Positions 1 through 11,550 of a stretch of DNA of 64,000 bases are shown here, piece by piece; position 1 is the first letter of the stretch, and every line of letters begins with the position of its first letter. The DNA is from Wuchereria bancrofti (Eukaryota; Nematoda; Chromadorea; Rhabditida; Onchocercidae), in contig SSBO01000008.1 in the NCBI GenBank assembly GCA_005281725.1, positions 3,640,671 to 3,704,670 of the forward strand. Reading direction: 5' to 3'. Made by a program: the position numbers and the translations under genes. The notes beneath the pieces are model-generated. The model had not been told where the DNA came from. It saw only the letters and a program-made list of their open reading frames with translations, and ran no database searches.

Positions 1-1838
1 TAAACCAATTAAGTGTGATAAAATTAATAATTTATGTATTCGTTTTTTTTTTCATTTCATTTTTTTATTTCTTTTAATTTAATATTATTTGATTATTTAT
101 CATTAGATGCAACAAAACTATATCATTCATTTTATGTCTTAATTTAAATCAATAAGCTTAAGATAAGAGAAATATAGGCACAATTATTTCAATAATATAA
201 TAATACTTAAATCGTTATCTTGAATATATGAAGCAAAAAATTGAAGAGTAGTGAAATCAAAAATTGATAACATTGATCTAATTTGTGATAATGAAAGTAG
301 CATCCTATAACTCTAAGATTATTTATTATCACTATTATTTACTATTATTTTTGCTTATTTATTTACTCATTATCATTATTATTATTAATTATTAGATTAT
401 TATTGTCATTTATTACATTCATTAATTAAAGTCTTAACATAAGTCTTACTACGATTATATGGTCTCACAATTTCGTCGTCACTATGCTTATTCGGTCGAA
501 ATTTATTTTAATAAAAAATTTATTTCAAATTGCGTTCCATTATATCTTTATGATTCTATTCCCATCGTCCATTAATGATTCTGTTATAACAATCATATGA
601 AGAATAATTTTTTAGGCATATCAGTACGTAATATTGATTAGCTTAAAATCGATCACTGATAACGCTGTTGATTTTTTCCATTCCGTTTTTTTTTTTTTGA
701 TTTTTCAACATTATTTCATTGCTCTTTTTATTATTTTTTGTATGTGTTAAACTAAGCATTCATCATCATTTTTTTTTTTCTAAATAAGAATTCGAAAAAT
801 TCAAATTTCATGAAATTGATATACAGTAGTTGCAGGAGATGAATTCATTTTCTCTTTTTATAATATGTCAGAAAGAGTTATGGATGACAGATTAAAATAC
901 AAATTCTTTACATTGCGCATTTGTTGAAATGAATAATAACGAGAATATTCCATTTTGCTAGTCTAGTAGACAATCTAAATTATTATTATTATTATTATTA
1001 TTAATTAGTTGCAAATTATATTTCTTTTTTGAATTAAAAATGAGTCATCGAATAATTCCATCGTAGCATATTCATTCATTAAGCAAAATATTTAATTTTG
1101 CTTACAGTTCAACAAATTATTTAATTTTGCTTACAGTTCACAGTCATATTAGCAATGTTTCATAAATTTTGTAAGATAGGCTAATTTTTTCAATCAACTG
1201 GGCAAAATGAAGTGGAAAAAAATTTTCTCACAATTTCAGCTTAATTTTCAGATTCGATTACAAATCAAATTCAGTGGAAAAATCTGAATTTATTAAACAG
1301 AAAATGTCGATTAAACCGATTCATATTTGGCCCTGCTATTTAATATTTGCACTAAGCAAGTATTTTTATTTTAAAAATTTATTTTAAATTTGCAGAAATC
1401 ATTGACTATTTCACAATTTTTTTTCTCACGAAAATAATTAAATGAATTTTAGTGTAAGTTTTTTTTTGCATTTCGATTGATTGAAATTTATTTGGAGTTT
1501 TTTTTCAATCCGATAAAAAAGAGTAGAAATAATAAATGCTGTAAGCATTGAAAAAGTTTTTTTTTTGATCAATTAAAGCAATATGTAATTTGATTAGGCA
1601 ATTATATAATAATAATTTGATTTAACAGAAACTGTAAATTTCCAGAAAAATTTCTAACTGATCAACCAAGATTAAAAAATCTATATAACTATATTGCATT
1701 TTGGCATGAGAATAATTGTTTAAACAACTGATATGTTTTGTCTTAGTTTTGATTATAACATTGATATTACTAACTATCAACTAACCTAATATTATCACTA
1801 ACAGTATGATTATTAATAATTCTATTTAGTGCTCGCAA
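1..1838. other. AT-rich non-coding DNA
   Basis: Very AT-rich sequence with poly-T runs and an (ATT)n microsatellite near 978-1002. A 25-bp stretch (ATTTAATTTTGCTTACAGTT) is duplicated near 1090-1140. No open reading frame with convincing codon use or splice context was seen on either strand. The missing 5' exon(s) of the Shisa-like gene could lie here, but I cannot place them. Confidence 0.6.
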
Positions 1839-2319
1839 AACTTTATTTTAGGTGATATAGTGAGTGGTCATTTTATTTTAGGTGATATAGTGAGTGGTCA
1901 TTTTATTTTAGGTGATATAATGAGTGATCATTTTATTTTAGGTGATATAGTGAGTGATCATTTTATTTTAGGTGATATAGTGAGTGATCATTTTATTTTA
2001 GGTGATATAGTGAGTGATCATTTTATTTTAGGTGATATAGTGAGTGATCATTTTATTTTAGGTGATATAGTGAGTGATCATTTTATTTTAGGTGATATAG
2101 TGAGTGATCATTTTATTTTAGGTGATATAGTGAGTGATCATTTTATTTTAGGTGATATAGTGAGTGATCATTTTATTTTAGGTGATATAGTGAGTGATCA
2201 TTTTATTTTAGGTGATATAGTGAGTGATCATTTTATTTTAGGTGATATAGTGAGTGATCATTTTATTTTAGGTGATATAGTGAGTGATCATTTTATTTTA
2301 GGTGATATAGTGAGTGGTC
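1839..2319 (+). repeat. 30-bp minisatellite, 15 full copies
   Basis: Fifteen exact-period 30-bp units occupy 1861-2310, with partial units on both sides. Copies 1-2 carry GGTC where later ones carry GATC, and the copy beginning at 1891 ends ATAATG; the remaining units are essentially identical. Because 30 is a multiple of 3 and the unit has no stop in this frame, the array is open and would encode a 10-residue repeat (SDHFILGDIV). The frame runs directly into the first recognisable exon of the downstream gene. Each unit also contains GTGAGT (donor-like) and TTTTATTTTAG (acceptor-like). Whether any of it is translated is unknown. Confidence 0.95.
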
Positions 2320-3162
2320 AGCTACACAATCCATTATCACATTATATTGAGGGACGCCTCGGTAACAGAAAAATTTGGTGGTGTCCATCGGGATACGGTA
2401 CTCTTTTAATTAATTCAGCTAATATCACAAATACTTCAAGCATTTACGTCTACTTTTTTTTTGCCTTAACTATACAATATTTTCTAATTGTAATAATTAG
2501 TAGTAATTTTTAAGTTTCAAGTCTATCTTAACTAGTAGAAATTTTTAAGTTTAATTAGTTAATTGAAAAAAATTTAATTAGTTTTTTTTTTTGGAAATTC
2601 AGGATATTTGGCTTATTGTCCACAGCCAACAGATTGGGATAGTTACAGTTGGTGCTGTACATGGCCATATTTAGGCTCATGGAAGCCATCTTGCTGTCCA
2701 TTTGCTGTTCCAACTGGTGCATTAATTGCTATTATTATTGCTTCCATTATTTTAATAGCTTGTAGGTTTTTCCTTCTTAACTAAATTCAACTTATAATAA
2801 AATAACTTATCAAAAATTTTATTTATCAAAATGATTTTTTTTTTCTTAATTATCAAAAATGATTATGGAATTTTAAATGAAATATCTTTTGGTTCTCTGA
2901 TAGTAGTAATTGTCGAATTTTTTGGCATTGAGTGAATATAATTTCATCGAATTATAATTATAATAAAAGATGAATTATCTAATGTTTATAATCAGATGCA
3001 GAATCAATTCATCCATGTTAAGATAATCTTATCAGATGAATAATCTTATCAATCAATCTGTTTGCAGTGCTTATTTTCCTGTCCTGTTGGTGTTGCTTCT
3101 GTTGTCCACTTTATAAGCAACTTTATGATACTGATGAGAAGGATCATGATGCAAGGCGCTAA
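2311..3162 (+). CDS. Shisa-like small single-pass membrane protein (5' end unresolved)
   Basis: Three exons join in frame: (about 2311)-2397, 2603-2761 and 3068-3162, with donors GTACTC and GTAGGT and acceptors TTCAG and TTTGCAG. The product has a Cys/Trp-rich ectodomain (WWCPSGYGYLAYC, SWCCTWP, PSCCPF), one hydrophobic membrane helix (GALIAIIIASIILIA) and a juxtamembrane cysteine cluster (SCWCCFCCPLY). It ends in a short acidic/basic tail (DEKDHDARR, stop). This spacing of paired cysteines before and after one helix is typical of Shisa/CYYR1-like proteins, which modulate receptor trafficking in other animals. A signal-peptide exon is expected but not found. The exon 1 frame is continuous with the upstream minisatellite, so the true 5' boundary is uncertain. 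Assignment is by pattern only. Confidence 0.65.
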
Positions 3163-5676
3163 TAATGCAACTTCAAGCGGTAATTTCATACCAATGGTTA
3201 TTACAATGCTTTCATTTTTCTATTATTGCTTACTGCCATATTTGAATTTTTGCCAGTCTATTTCAGATTTTGGAACATTTTAAAATATGTTATTTGTAAA
3301 AGTTTATTTAAAATATCAAAAAAAAAAAAAATTTATTAAACCACCAAAATTATTTATTCACAATAGAACTATTAACAAGCATTTATCAATTTCATCGAAT
3401 TATAATTATAACCAGTGGTCAAATATAATCTAAACTATTTGAACTAGTTATGATATACTCTTAAACAAAAATTAACGATGAGTAAGCCTTAATCATAAGA
3501 TAAAAGATAGGAAGTGATAACATTGGAATAATAAGGAATAAAACTTAAAAATATTTGAAATATACATCCATCATTTATCCCATTCTCATGCACTTCACAC
3601 CATTTACTGGTTTATTCTATTGTAATTTTGCTTTTCGACTTAATTTTCAAGTGATAATTAACTCTTAAATTATTCATTGTTTCTTTGAGAGTAAAAATAA
3701 AATTCTACTCCAAATATCTGAAAGAAAAGGAAAAAAAAAGACTAATTCAAATAAGTTGAATCTAATTCAGATAAGTTAAATTCATTGTATTTTCGAATCA
3801 TTCAGGCGAATATAATTCCTTTTTTATTTCTCGAACTCGGATTTCTTTCAGTAATCAGCAATTTATCTAATTATTGTGCAATATGTACTGTTAAGGAATG
3901 ATGTGAGTTCGACATTTCAATTAAATTGTGTTTTCTTACTGCTTATTTATATAATTAATTATATAATTAATTACTTTATATAATTAATTACCTTTCTCAC
4001 CTATATTATTTTCGCCACTTATCCTAATTTCGATCACTTTTAGTAACATTTGTGCCACTAATGAATTCAACTGAATTCTTTTTTTTCTTAGCGAATTTCA
4101 TTCCAGAAACTTTTTTGAATTTCACTTTTATATGGAGAAACTTTTCCTTATGGAAAGATTATCTTTGGAATAGGTGTGAAAGAATCAGAAAACATATTTC
4201 TTCATTTAGTGGTGGGAACTTTCCAGTCATTTTAATTTTTTAAAAATAAAAAAAAATGCATGAAATTGCTATAAATCTTCTTTTAATTAAGAGTAATTAA
4301 GAATGCTTTTAAATAGTTTTAAAATGAAACCATTTATCCATAAAATTGTCTTAACAACTAAACAGATCTCTCAAAATAGCTAACCCCCACAAAATTTTTG
4401 TCTCACATCTCCCATAACTAGCTTATCATCAATAATATAGTACTTTTTAGTTTTAAATACTTAATTTTATTTGCCTAGAAATAAAACCCATTAATATGAC
4501 TTCCACTTATCTTTCACTAATCTAATTCAATTATCTATTCATAGCTATATTCATATGATAGTGTAAACTGTTTTGAGGATAATCTTCTTGTCAACAAGCA
4601 TAGCTTGAAGCTAAAATTACATGCAAATATTTTCCATGTTCAAATTAAATTTTTTAAAAAATGCTATTATTGCCAAATGATGAATTTGTAAAAAAAGTTT
4701 TGTATACGAAGATAATCCCTATAACATTGTTTGTTTGTGATTGTTGTCATTTTATTACCTCATTTAACAGATGCTCCGATACGTTTTTGTATGTCTGTAA
4801 AGTGCTGAATAAAATGTGACTGATTAGAGCTTTTTTGTGTAAATCGAAAATATGACAGATAGTTCATAGCAAAGCAACTGAATTCTTTATAAGATTCATT
4901 GGTATTAATTCGATAATTTATAACTTTGATTTAATAACAACTTTCACTATACAATGTAAGTATAATCTCTATCATGATATGAATATCAAATTATATGTCA
5001 ATGTTTCATTACCTAGCTAAAAAAAAATTTCCTCATTAATAAATGGAAAAATTTATCTACACTCCAAGCATTTAAAGCTCTGAAGAGCTTTAACACATTA
5101 TTTTTATTTCAACGATCGATTATTCGAGAAATTTGTATGAATTATGAGAAATATCAGAGCTCTTCATCACAGATGATAGAAAGTGTAATAAATGGTCAGA
5201 ATGACCAGAAGTATAAGGATAATAGATGATATAAACGAGTGATAAATAAATGATTAAGTGGTAAATACTATAATAATCTATAATGTTGTCTGAATAATGC
5301 ATGTTTGATTATGAAAACCATAAATGCGTTACATAGATAGTTAGTTTATCATATGGAATAACGAGGAGATAAATTAAAGAAGTTTTTGAACTTATTCAGA
5401 TTACAACTCATTTCTACAATCATTATAGGTAAGATTATAGTAAATGAGTTTGTAACTAAAATATGATTATATTTCAAGATTTGTTAATGAGCATATAGCG
5501 CAAAATAGTTTCTTGCTGTACATTTGATTAAACTTATTTTTCACAGTGACAAATAGAAAGAGGAAAAAGATAAAAGGAAGAGGACACAGTAATAAATCTA
5601 GATTGCTATGGTTTGAATTTTTAATAGATTACAAATATGTCTGGAATGGGATCTATGGAATTATTATTAATAGAAG
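3163..5676. other. AT-rich intergenic DNA
   Basis: Region between the Shisa-like gene and the ferrochelatase stop. It holds poly-A/T runs and repeated TATATAATTAATTA motifs near 3948-3992. Several short open frames are present, but none has splice-flanked conserved coding sequence. No RNA gene recognised. Confidence 0.55.
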
Positions 5677-8072
5677 TTACAGAAAACATTGGATGTGTTT
5701 ACGAGAGAGTGATTCAAGGATATCGATTGCTTCCGTGCTATCATTTAAACATGGCACATAAACGTATTCTTCGCCACCGTGTTTTCTAGAAAGTTATATT
5801 TGGGTTGAATTGGAATTCAAATTTTACAAATATAATGACGAGGCATAAATGCATATTTTTTCGGCCAAATTTTAATCATAAACTAACATACCGGAAAGAA
5901 TCGGCAAGTTCAAGCTTCAATTCATTCATTGTTTCCAGACAATCGCTAAAGAAACCGGGTGCAATTACCATAATTCGTTTCACCCCACGCCTCAAAATTT
6001 ATAAAAAAAGTAATCAAAATTTCAATTACTGAATTAAGATGCTTCAAGCTAGTTCAAACGGCACAACCTGTATGAATTAGCTTAAAACAAGTAAATCTAC
6101 TTGAAGTTGTAGAAATTTTATTACGTATGGCAAGTTAATAGTCGCATTTTAAAATTAACAAACCATCAATATAGAAATGTTTACAGTTTCAGGAATACCT
6201 AGCAAGAAAAAAAGCGCATTCATATCAACCATTTGATCTCTCTTTAAACTAAATTTTAATACGTCAAAAGCGTGTTGGTAAATTCTTCCTCTTTTAAAAC
6301 GAATAACTAATGAAATCTTCCTGTCCTGTAATGTCACAAAGTAATAATTCGAAATTACGTTAAGTCTGAGCCTAAAAACTTACTTGGCTAGTTCTATGAC
6401 GGTATCTTCAGTGTACGGTTTCAACCATTCTGTGGGTCCAAGTCGAGACTGGAATGTCGTTATTAAGTCACAATCCGAAATTTGCCATCTTTGTCTGAAA
6501 TTACCTAATTCCATAAAGATCAAAATTTTGAAGTAGTTTGGACATCGCGCAGTGTTTTGTTAGAAACTACTTTCTTAATTTATTACATACCAAATACAAA
6601 CCGCAAAAGTGAAGTTGTATACTTGCACTGAAACCCATATGGATCACCACTAGACTGATATGACAATGGTATTCCATGATATGAAACGATGATTACTTGC
6701 GGTGGTGCTCGAAATCTTTTTAAAGCAGAATTTAGATGCTTAAGAATTGTTTTGATGTACAATTCGTTATCATAAAATGGTGGTACTACTGACAAAATCA
6801 TTTGACGACGTTGCTTCATCAAACAACGACAAGTCTAAAATTAGTTCTGACGATGAATAAGAAAAATCAATAAATTTGAAATGGTAACAAAAAAAAAAAA
6901 ACAAAGTGTCAAATAATGAAAGGATTTTTTTTCCTGTGTGAGACTTGTTCCGTGGGTAATGTAAAATGTTGAAATTTCACTAAATCGTTCTTGAAATTTG
7001 TAGTATTCAATAGCAGAAGCTATATAAAGAATGAGTAGATAGCTCAAACACACTTCATCGAAAATGGAAGCATTTGTAACAGCGGAGAATTGCGGAAATA
7101 GGGGAAATATGATAAGCTTGTCGCACTCTGAAATTCTTAAATTTTTTTTGTAAAAATTTCGATCATATATTTAAAAATTTTCTGCCCAAGTTAAGTCTTA
7201 TTCAAACCAATCCAAATAAAACCAATTTTGCGATAAGCAAAATAAAATATCCCTTCGTTTCAAAAACGATTTATTGAAAAAAAAAAAAGATTTATTGAAT
7301 GTTTGTTAGCAAAAAAAGAGGAAAAAGATACCTTCCTTTTCAAATTTACGTATTCGGGAAGCAATTGACGGTTCCCCATATCGAAATGCCCAATCAACCA
7401 TTATCTAAGCATTAGAAAATCACTTCTAATATTAGTTAAATGGTGAAATAATACTAAATGGAAAACCTTCGGAACCTGATCCACGACCAAGACATGCTTT
7501 AGGAATATGATATCTACAAGGTCATTATCCTTATTCATCCTTTCCAAGCATCCAAAATCGATAACTATTATAACATTACCGATCGATCACTTAAACGATT
7601 AGCCAGTTTAACCGATTGATTACGGGTTATAGTCTGCAATGGACATTCGTCTTCTACTGTATTCCAAATCAATCTAAATATTATAATATTTCCGTTATCA
7701 TCCATTTCTGTTTTTATACACTGTCGAACAGTCCATGATAAAAATATCAGAGTAGTACTTGAAAGATTCTACTACACCTAACCTAAATTTCTTTTTTTTT
7801 GAAAACAAATTATATTACTTGTATGATTTCCCTATGATGAATGGTCTTGTTGTCAGAATAAAAAAGTGCAAGATGGGCCACCAGAGTATTCGGGGTAACT
7901 CGATAACTCGTCGATCACTGAGAAATTCCCGCAGGAAACGCCTGATCGGCAAATAATCATAACCAGATGGTGTACCGACATTTACCACAAGTACACCTGT
8001 TTTCTTCTTTAATTCCTGGAATAAGTATTTGGAACATATGGTGCAAAAATTAAACGAATTAAATGGTGTCAT
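5677..8072 (-). CDS. FECH: Ferrochelatase, bacterial-type, 8 exons, complete
   Basis: Inserts ferrous iron into protoporphyrin IX, the last step of haem synthesis. Exons in gene order: 8072-7819, 7673-7580, 7404-7332, 7127-7054, 6834-6591, 6504-6384, 5990-5892, 5785-5677. All junctions are GT-AG and phase-consistent, giving 355 aa, a normal bacterial length. Visible motifs include GVLVVNVGTPSGYDY, the segment FLSDRRVIELPR, VDWAFRYGEPSIASRI, IIFPLFPQFSA, SYHGIP with the catalytic His, SGDPYGFQC, FQSRLGPTEWLKPYTEDT, PGFFSDCLETMNEL with the conserved Glu, and HGGEEYVYVPCLND. The C-terminus lacks the four-Cys [2Fe-2S] extension of animal ferrochelatase. The sequence looks alpha-proteobacterial, consistent with the laterally acquired ferrochelatase known from filarial nematodes. 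The start chosen is the first ATG in the open exon; an acceptor-like CCAG just inside it leaves an alternative N-terminus possible. Confidence 0.93.
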
Positions 8073-11000
8073 TCTTATGGATGTAAATGGTTGAAAGAAG
8101 AAATATGAGATAAGAGAATGATACTTGCAGACTGATATATTTATCTGAAGTAAACATTGATGGTAACAAAGTGAAGTGATAACGATGGTGACAAGATTTC
8201 ATATGGTCACAAAACTAAAAAGTTCAATGTATGGCAGTTCATTTTAAATTACCAGGAAACTATCGAAAAACATTCACTGCAATATGACACTTGTTTGGAA
8301 GCATAATGACAAATCAATATAACCTAGTACCAATTGTTCGTAAGAAATTTCCTGATAAGAAAAAGAAAAAAGAAACCTGCTATAAAGAAAGAAAATACCA
8401 CTAATTTGAAAGAAATTTTCAAAGGAAAACTCCCAAAAGATTTTACCAAAAAAAATCAAAAATTTAAGGGATAGCCTCGAGGTTAAAAGATGCATTTTTT
8501 AAAACTAAACTGCAGAGCAGTTATCTGACTACAAATAAACCAAATAGCGATAATATTATCCCTGCATAATACATATTACCTTTATCTCTATAAAAAAATA
8601 ATATTATCTCTGTCTCTCGTAATGTATCTCAATATCTCTTAGAATATATCTCGAGTATATTTCTTTGAATATATCTCGATATCTCACAAATTTCTCTTAG
8701 AATCTTAGAATATGTCATCCTCATAAATCAGAAATGATTCCAGTGAGACATTGAGAGTGGAAAGTTGAGTAATTTCTAATAATTAAAAAAAAAAAAAGAT
8801 TAATGAACAAACCGGTATTGATCTTTTCTCAGTAATAACATTAGGAATTTCATTAGCAATCCATGAAGTCACACGTCGAATAATAGTATACCATACTCCA
8901 GTATTTTGAATAGCATACATTATCACATATTACGTATTACACGTACGTAATATTCCATTAACCTTGCTATAAACATAATATATTCAAATAACAGTAATAT
9001 TAATGTATAAATTATAATCTTCAGCTAATGACAAAAACAATTCTGGAATGAATAACAATCAGTTAATAATCGATCAATCAGGTAACGACCGATTAACAAT
9101 ATATTGATTACAAAAAAAATCGATTGAAAAATCAAATCATTGCTAAAGTTCGGCCAATATAATATCACAAGTAGATCGGATGACGAATTCTGTGAAGTTT
9201 ATTTAGCTGACGTAAAGCATGTGCTAAGCTTACGTTACGTTTTACGACAAAAGAAATGGCGCATGTTTTACATTACATTTTATGCTACGCTTCATGTTAC
9301 GTTTTACGTTGAAAGAAATAACGTGTTTTCAATCAATCGATAATTCTTTTTTTCCATCCAATTTTTCCTTTTCTTCTCCTTCATTCAGTAATTTACTGTT
9401 TTGCGTATAAAAATCAAAGGATGTTATTCAGATATACTGAAATTAAATCACTTATCTAACTATTCATTCCTTTAATCAATCACTTTCATTAACAAATAAT
9501 ACGATATGACATGATTAGCGATATAATATATTTATGTGTAGCATTTTTAGTGTAGTATCGATTGTTACAATATACAATACGATTTAATATGGTACAGTTT
9601 TATTTACAATACAATATAATATGATAGATTATAATAAGAATGAAATGATAAAGTGATTATTTGCTCTATAACAGTCAGATACTTTTAGTAAGAGTAATAT
9701 GATAAAATCATTTGTGATTATAATGCCATATTATTACCATTTATGATTTATAATTATTACAATTACAAATTTCTCGGATAAGAAGAAAAAAAACATTTTC
9801 TTAAAAAAAAAAAAATCAACTTACCGTACAAGAATCTTTGCAGTGATAAGCATTTAATATCGAAATAATTGGAAGTGAGTCACCCATTCAATCTTATCCA
9901 TCATGCAAATATTATTGTGGAAGAAAAATTTCCTTTCAAATTTTATCACTGAAAATAACCGAATAATTTGAGGAAGATTTATTATTCATACGTTTATAGT
10001 ATAATTTCACATATTAGAAATAGATTTAATCACTAGATTGTTCGTCTCTTAATGCGCACAGAAATTTGATCGTTAATTTGTTAATTGTGAGAGTTAATTC
10101 TTGCTTACATAATGAAATAAAATTGATTTCAACATCCAACAATTATAATTAGTTAAAATAATTTTAAGAACACATAAATCAGACTGGAAGACATTTATAA
10201 TATTTTATGATACTAGAATATAGTACCTTTATCATATAACTGAAAAATTTTCAAAGCATCGAAAAAAAGAAGAAAATCGGACATAACAATGTGCTTATGA
10301 TTAAATTGGAAAGATTTCTAAACATTAAATAACAAATGTCCGTTATTTTAAAACATTTACAAATTAGGCTAAAAGATTTATTATTTTTAAAAGTTTGAGT
10401 AATAGTTTATTTTTTACTGTGAAAAATTTTAAATTAAAAATTTTATGAATTTTTCAGCATATCTTTATATCGTACATCATTTCGATTATTCCGACAAATA
10501 TTGCATATGTAGTAGCAGTTTTGTTAGTCAAGCTGGCCATTATCTCGTGCTACAGAAGTACACGTGAACCTGCTTAGAGCACCATACTCAAACACGTACG
10601 TGAACCACAACATAATGACGGATTCATACGTGGACGAATGCAATTGAGCATTTTGAGAATATATAGATGAGAGATTGGGAGTGAAAGGAAAGAGAGGGAA
10701 AGAGGAAACGTAGAAGAGAGATAGGAAAGTAATATTTGAGGAGTGACACTTTGTTAGAAAATGGAAAGAGAAAATTTAAATACTTTTACACTCTGTATGA
10801 GTTTACGGAGAGGACTGCAAGCGAGAGGGTTTTCTGCTCTGAGAGGAACCGGAAGTGTACTGAGAACTACCGGGGCATAAGGTAATCTTAGAATGACCGT
10901 AACTTCTCATTGTTACTGCAATTTCTCATTGCAATTTCAAAATGACTACATTTTCTCATCCCAATGGATTATTTATTGGTGGAAATATCAATGGGAAAAT

Positions 11001-11550
11001 AGTCCTACCAGCGTGTAATGGATGAAATTAATTTCTGAAATTGAATTAAATTAAAATAATAAGATGTGATTGGGATAGGTAAGTTAGTAACGGTATATTA
11101 CCATTGTTTTGTGTATTTTTTTATTTTTCACAAAAAAGGAAATGCTAGCTAAGGAAAGAGATTAGCTGTGGAATAGTTACTTCATTTAAAGATTAAATAT
11201 TTTAAGACAGATTTTTAAAGATTGGATTTGTTCAGTTGTTGTTTTATTTTGTTGCTTAAATTTTAAACCTTACTTGGCTATTTATTCATTAACTTTTGAT
11301 CGATTTTTTTTATTTACATCCGAAGATCGAACCAGTATTTGTTATATCAAATAGACTGCGTAGTTAGTTTTTAAAATTTAACATATAACGGCAATGACCG
11401 ATGATTTCTTTAAGAAAGTATTATATTTCTTAGTTACTTTGGAAGGAAATTTCGAAAAAACGTCAATTATCTTTTATCAGTTTACAGTCATCACTGGAGA
11501 CAGAACAAAATTATCTTTACTCTAATTGTTTTCGTTTTCAGGTATTCTGA
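8073..11550. other. Intergenic region, ferrochelatase to coiled-coil gene
   Basis: AT-rich and mostly featureless. Around 8600-8710 there are repeated ATATCTC motifs. Around 9215-9315 there are imperfect repeats of TTACGTTTTACG/TTACATTTTA. Sequence near 10500-10880 is less AT-rich, with GAGAGGAA runs, and may be the promoter or 5' UTR of the next gene. A TTTTCAG acceptor at 11541, 9 bases before the next start codon, could be a trans- or cis-splice site. Confidence 0.5.

Noticed and set aside
1861..2513. 217-aa open reading frame of SDHFILGDIV repeats as a stand-alone gene
   Set aside because: It is the translation of a minisatellite plus the first Shisa-like exon and part of an intron. The downstream part is clearly spliced at 2397, and independent coding cannot be supported.
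9140..9343. 67-aa open frame with TTACGTTTTACG-like repeats
   Set aside because: Explained by imperfect short tandem repeats. No splice context or similarity.
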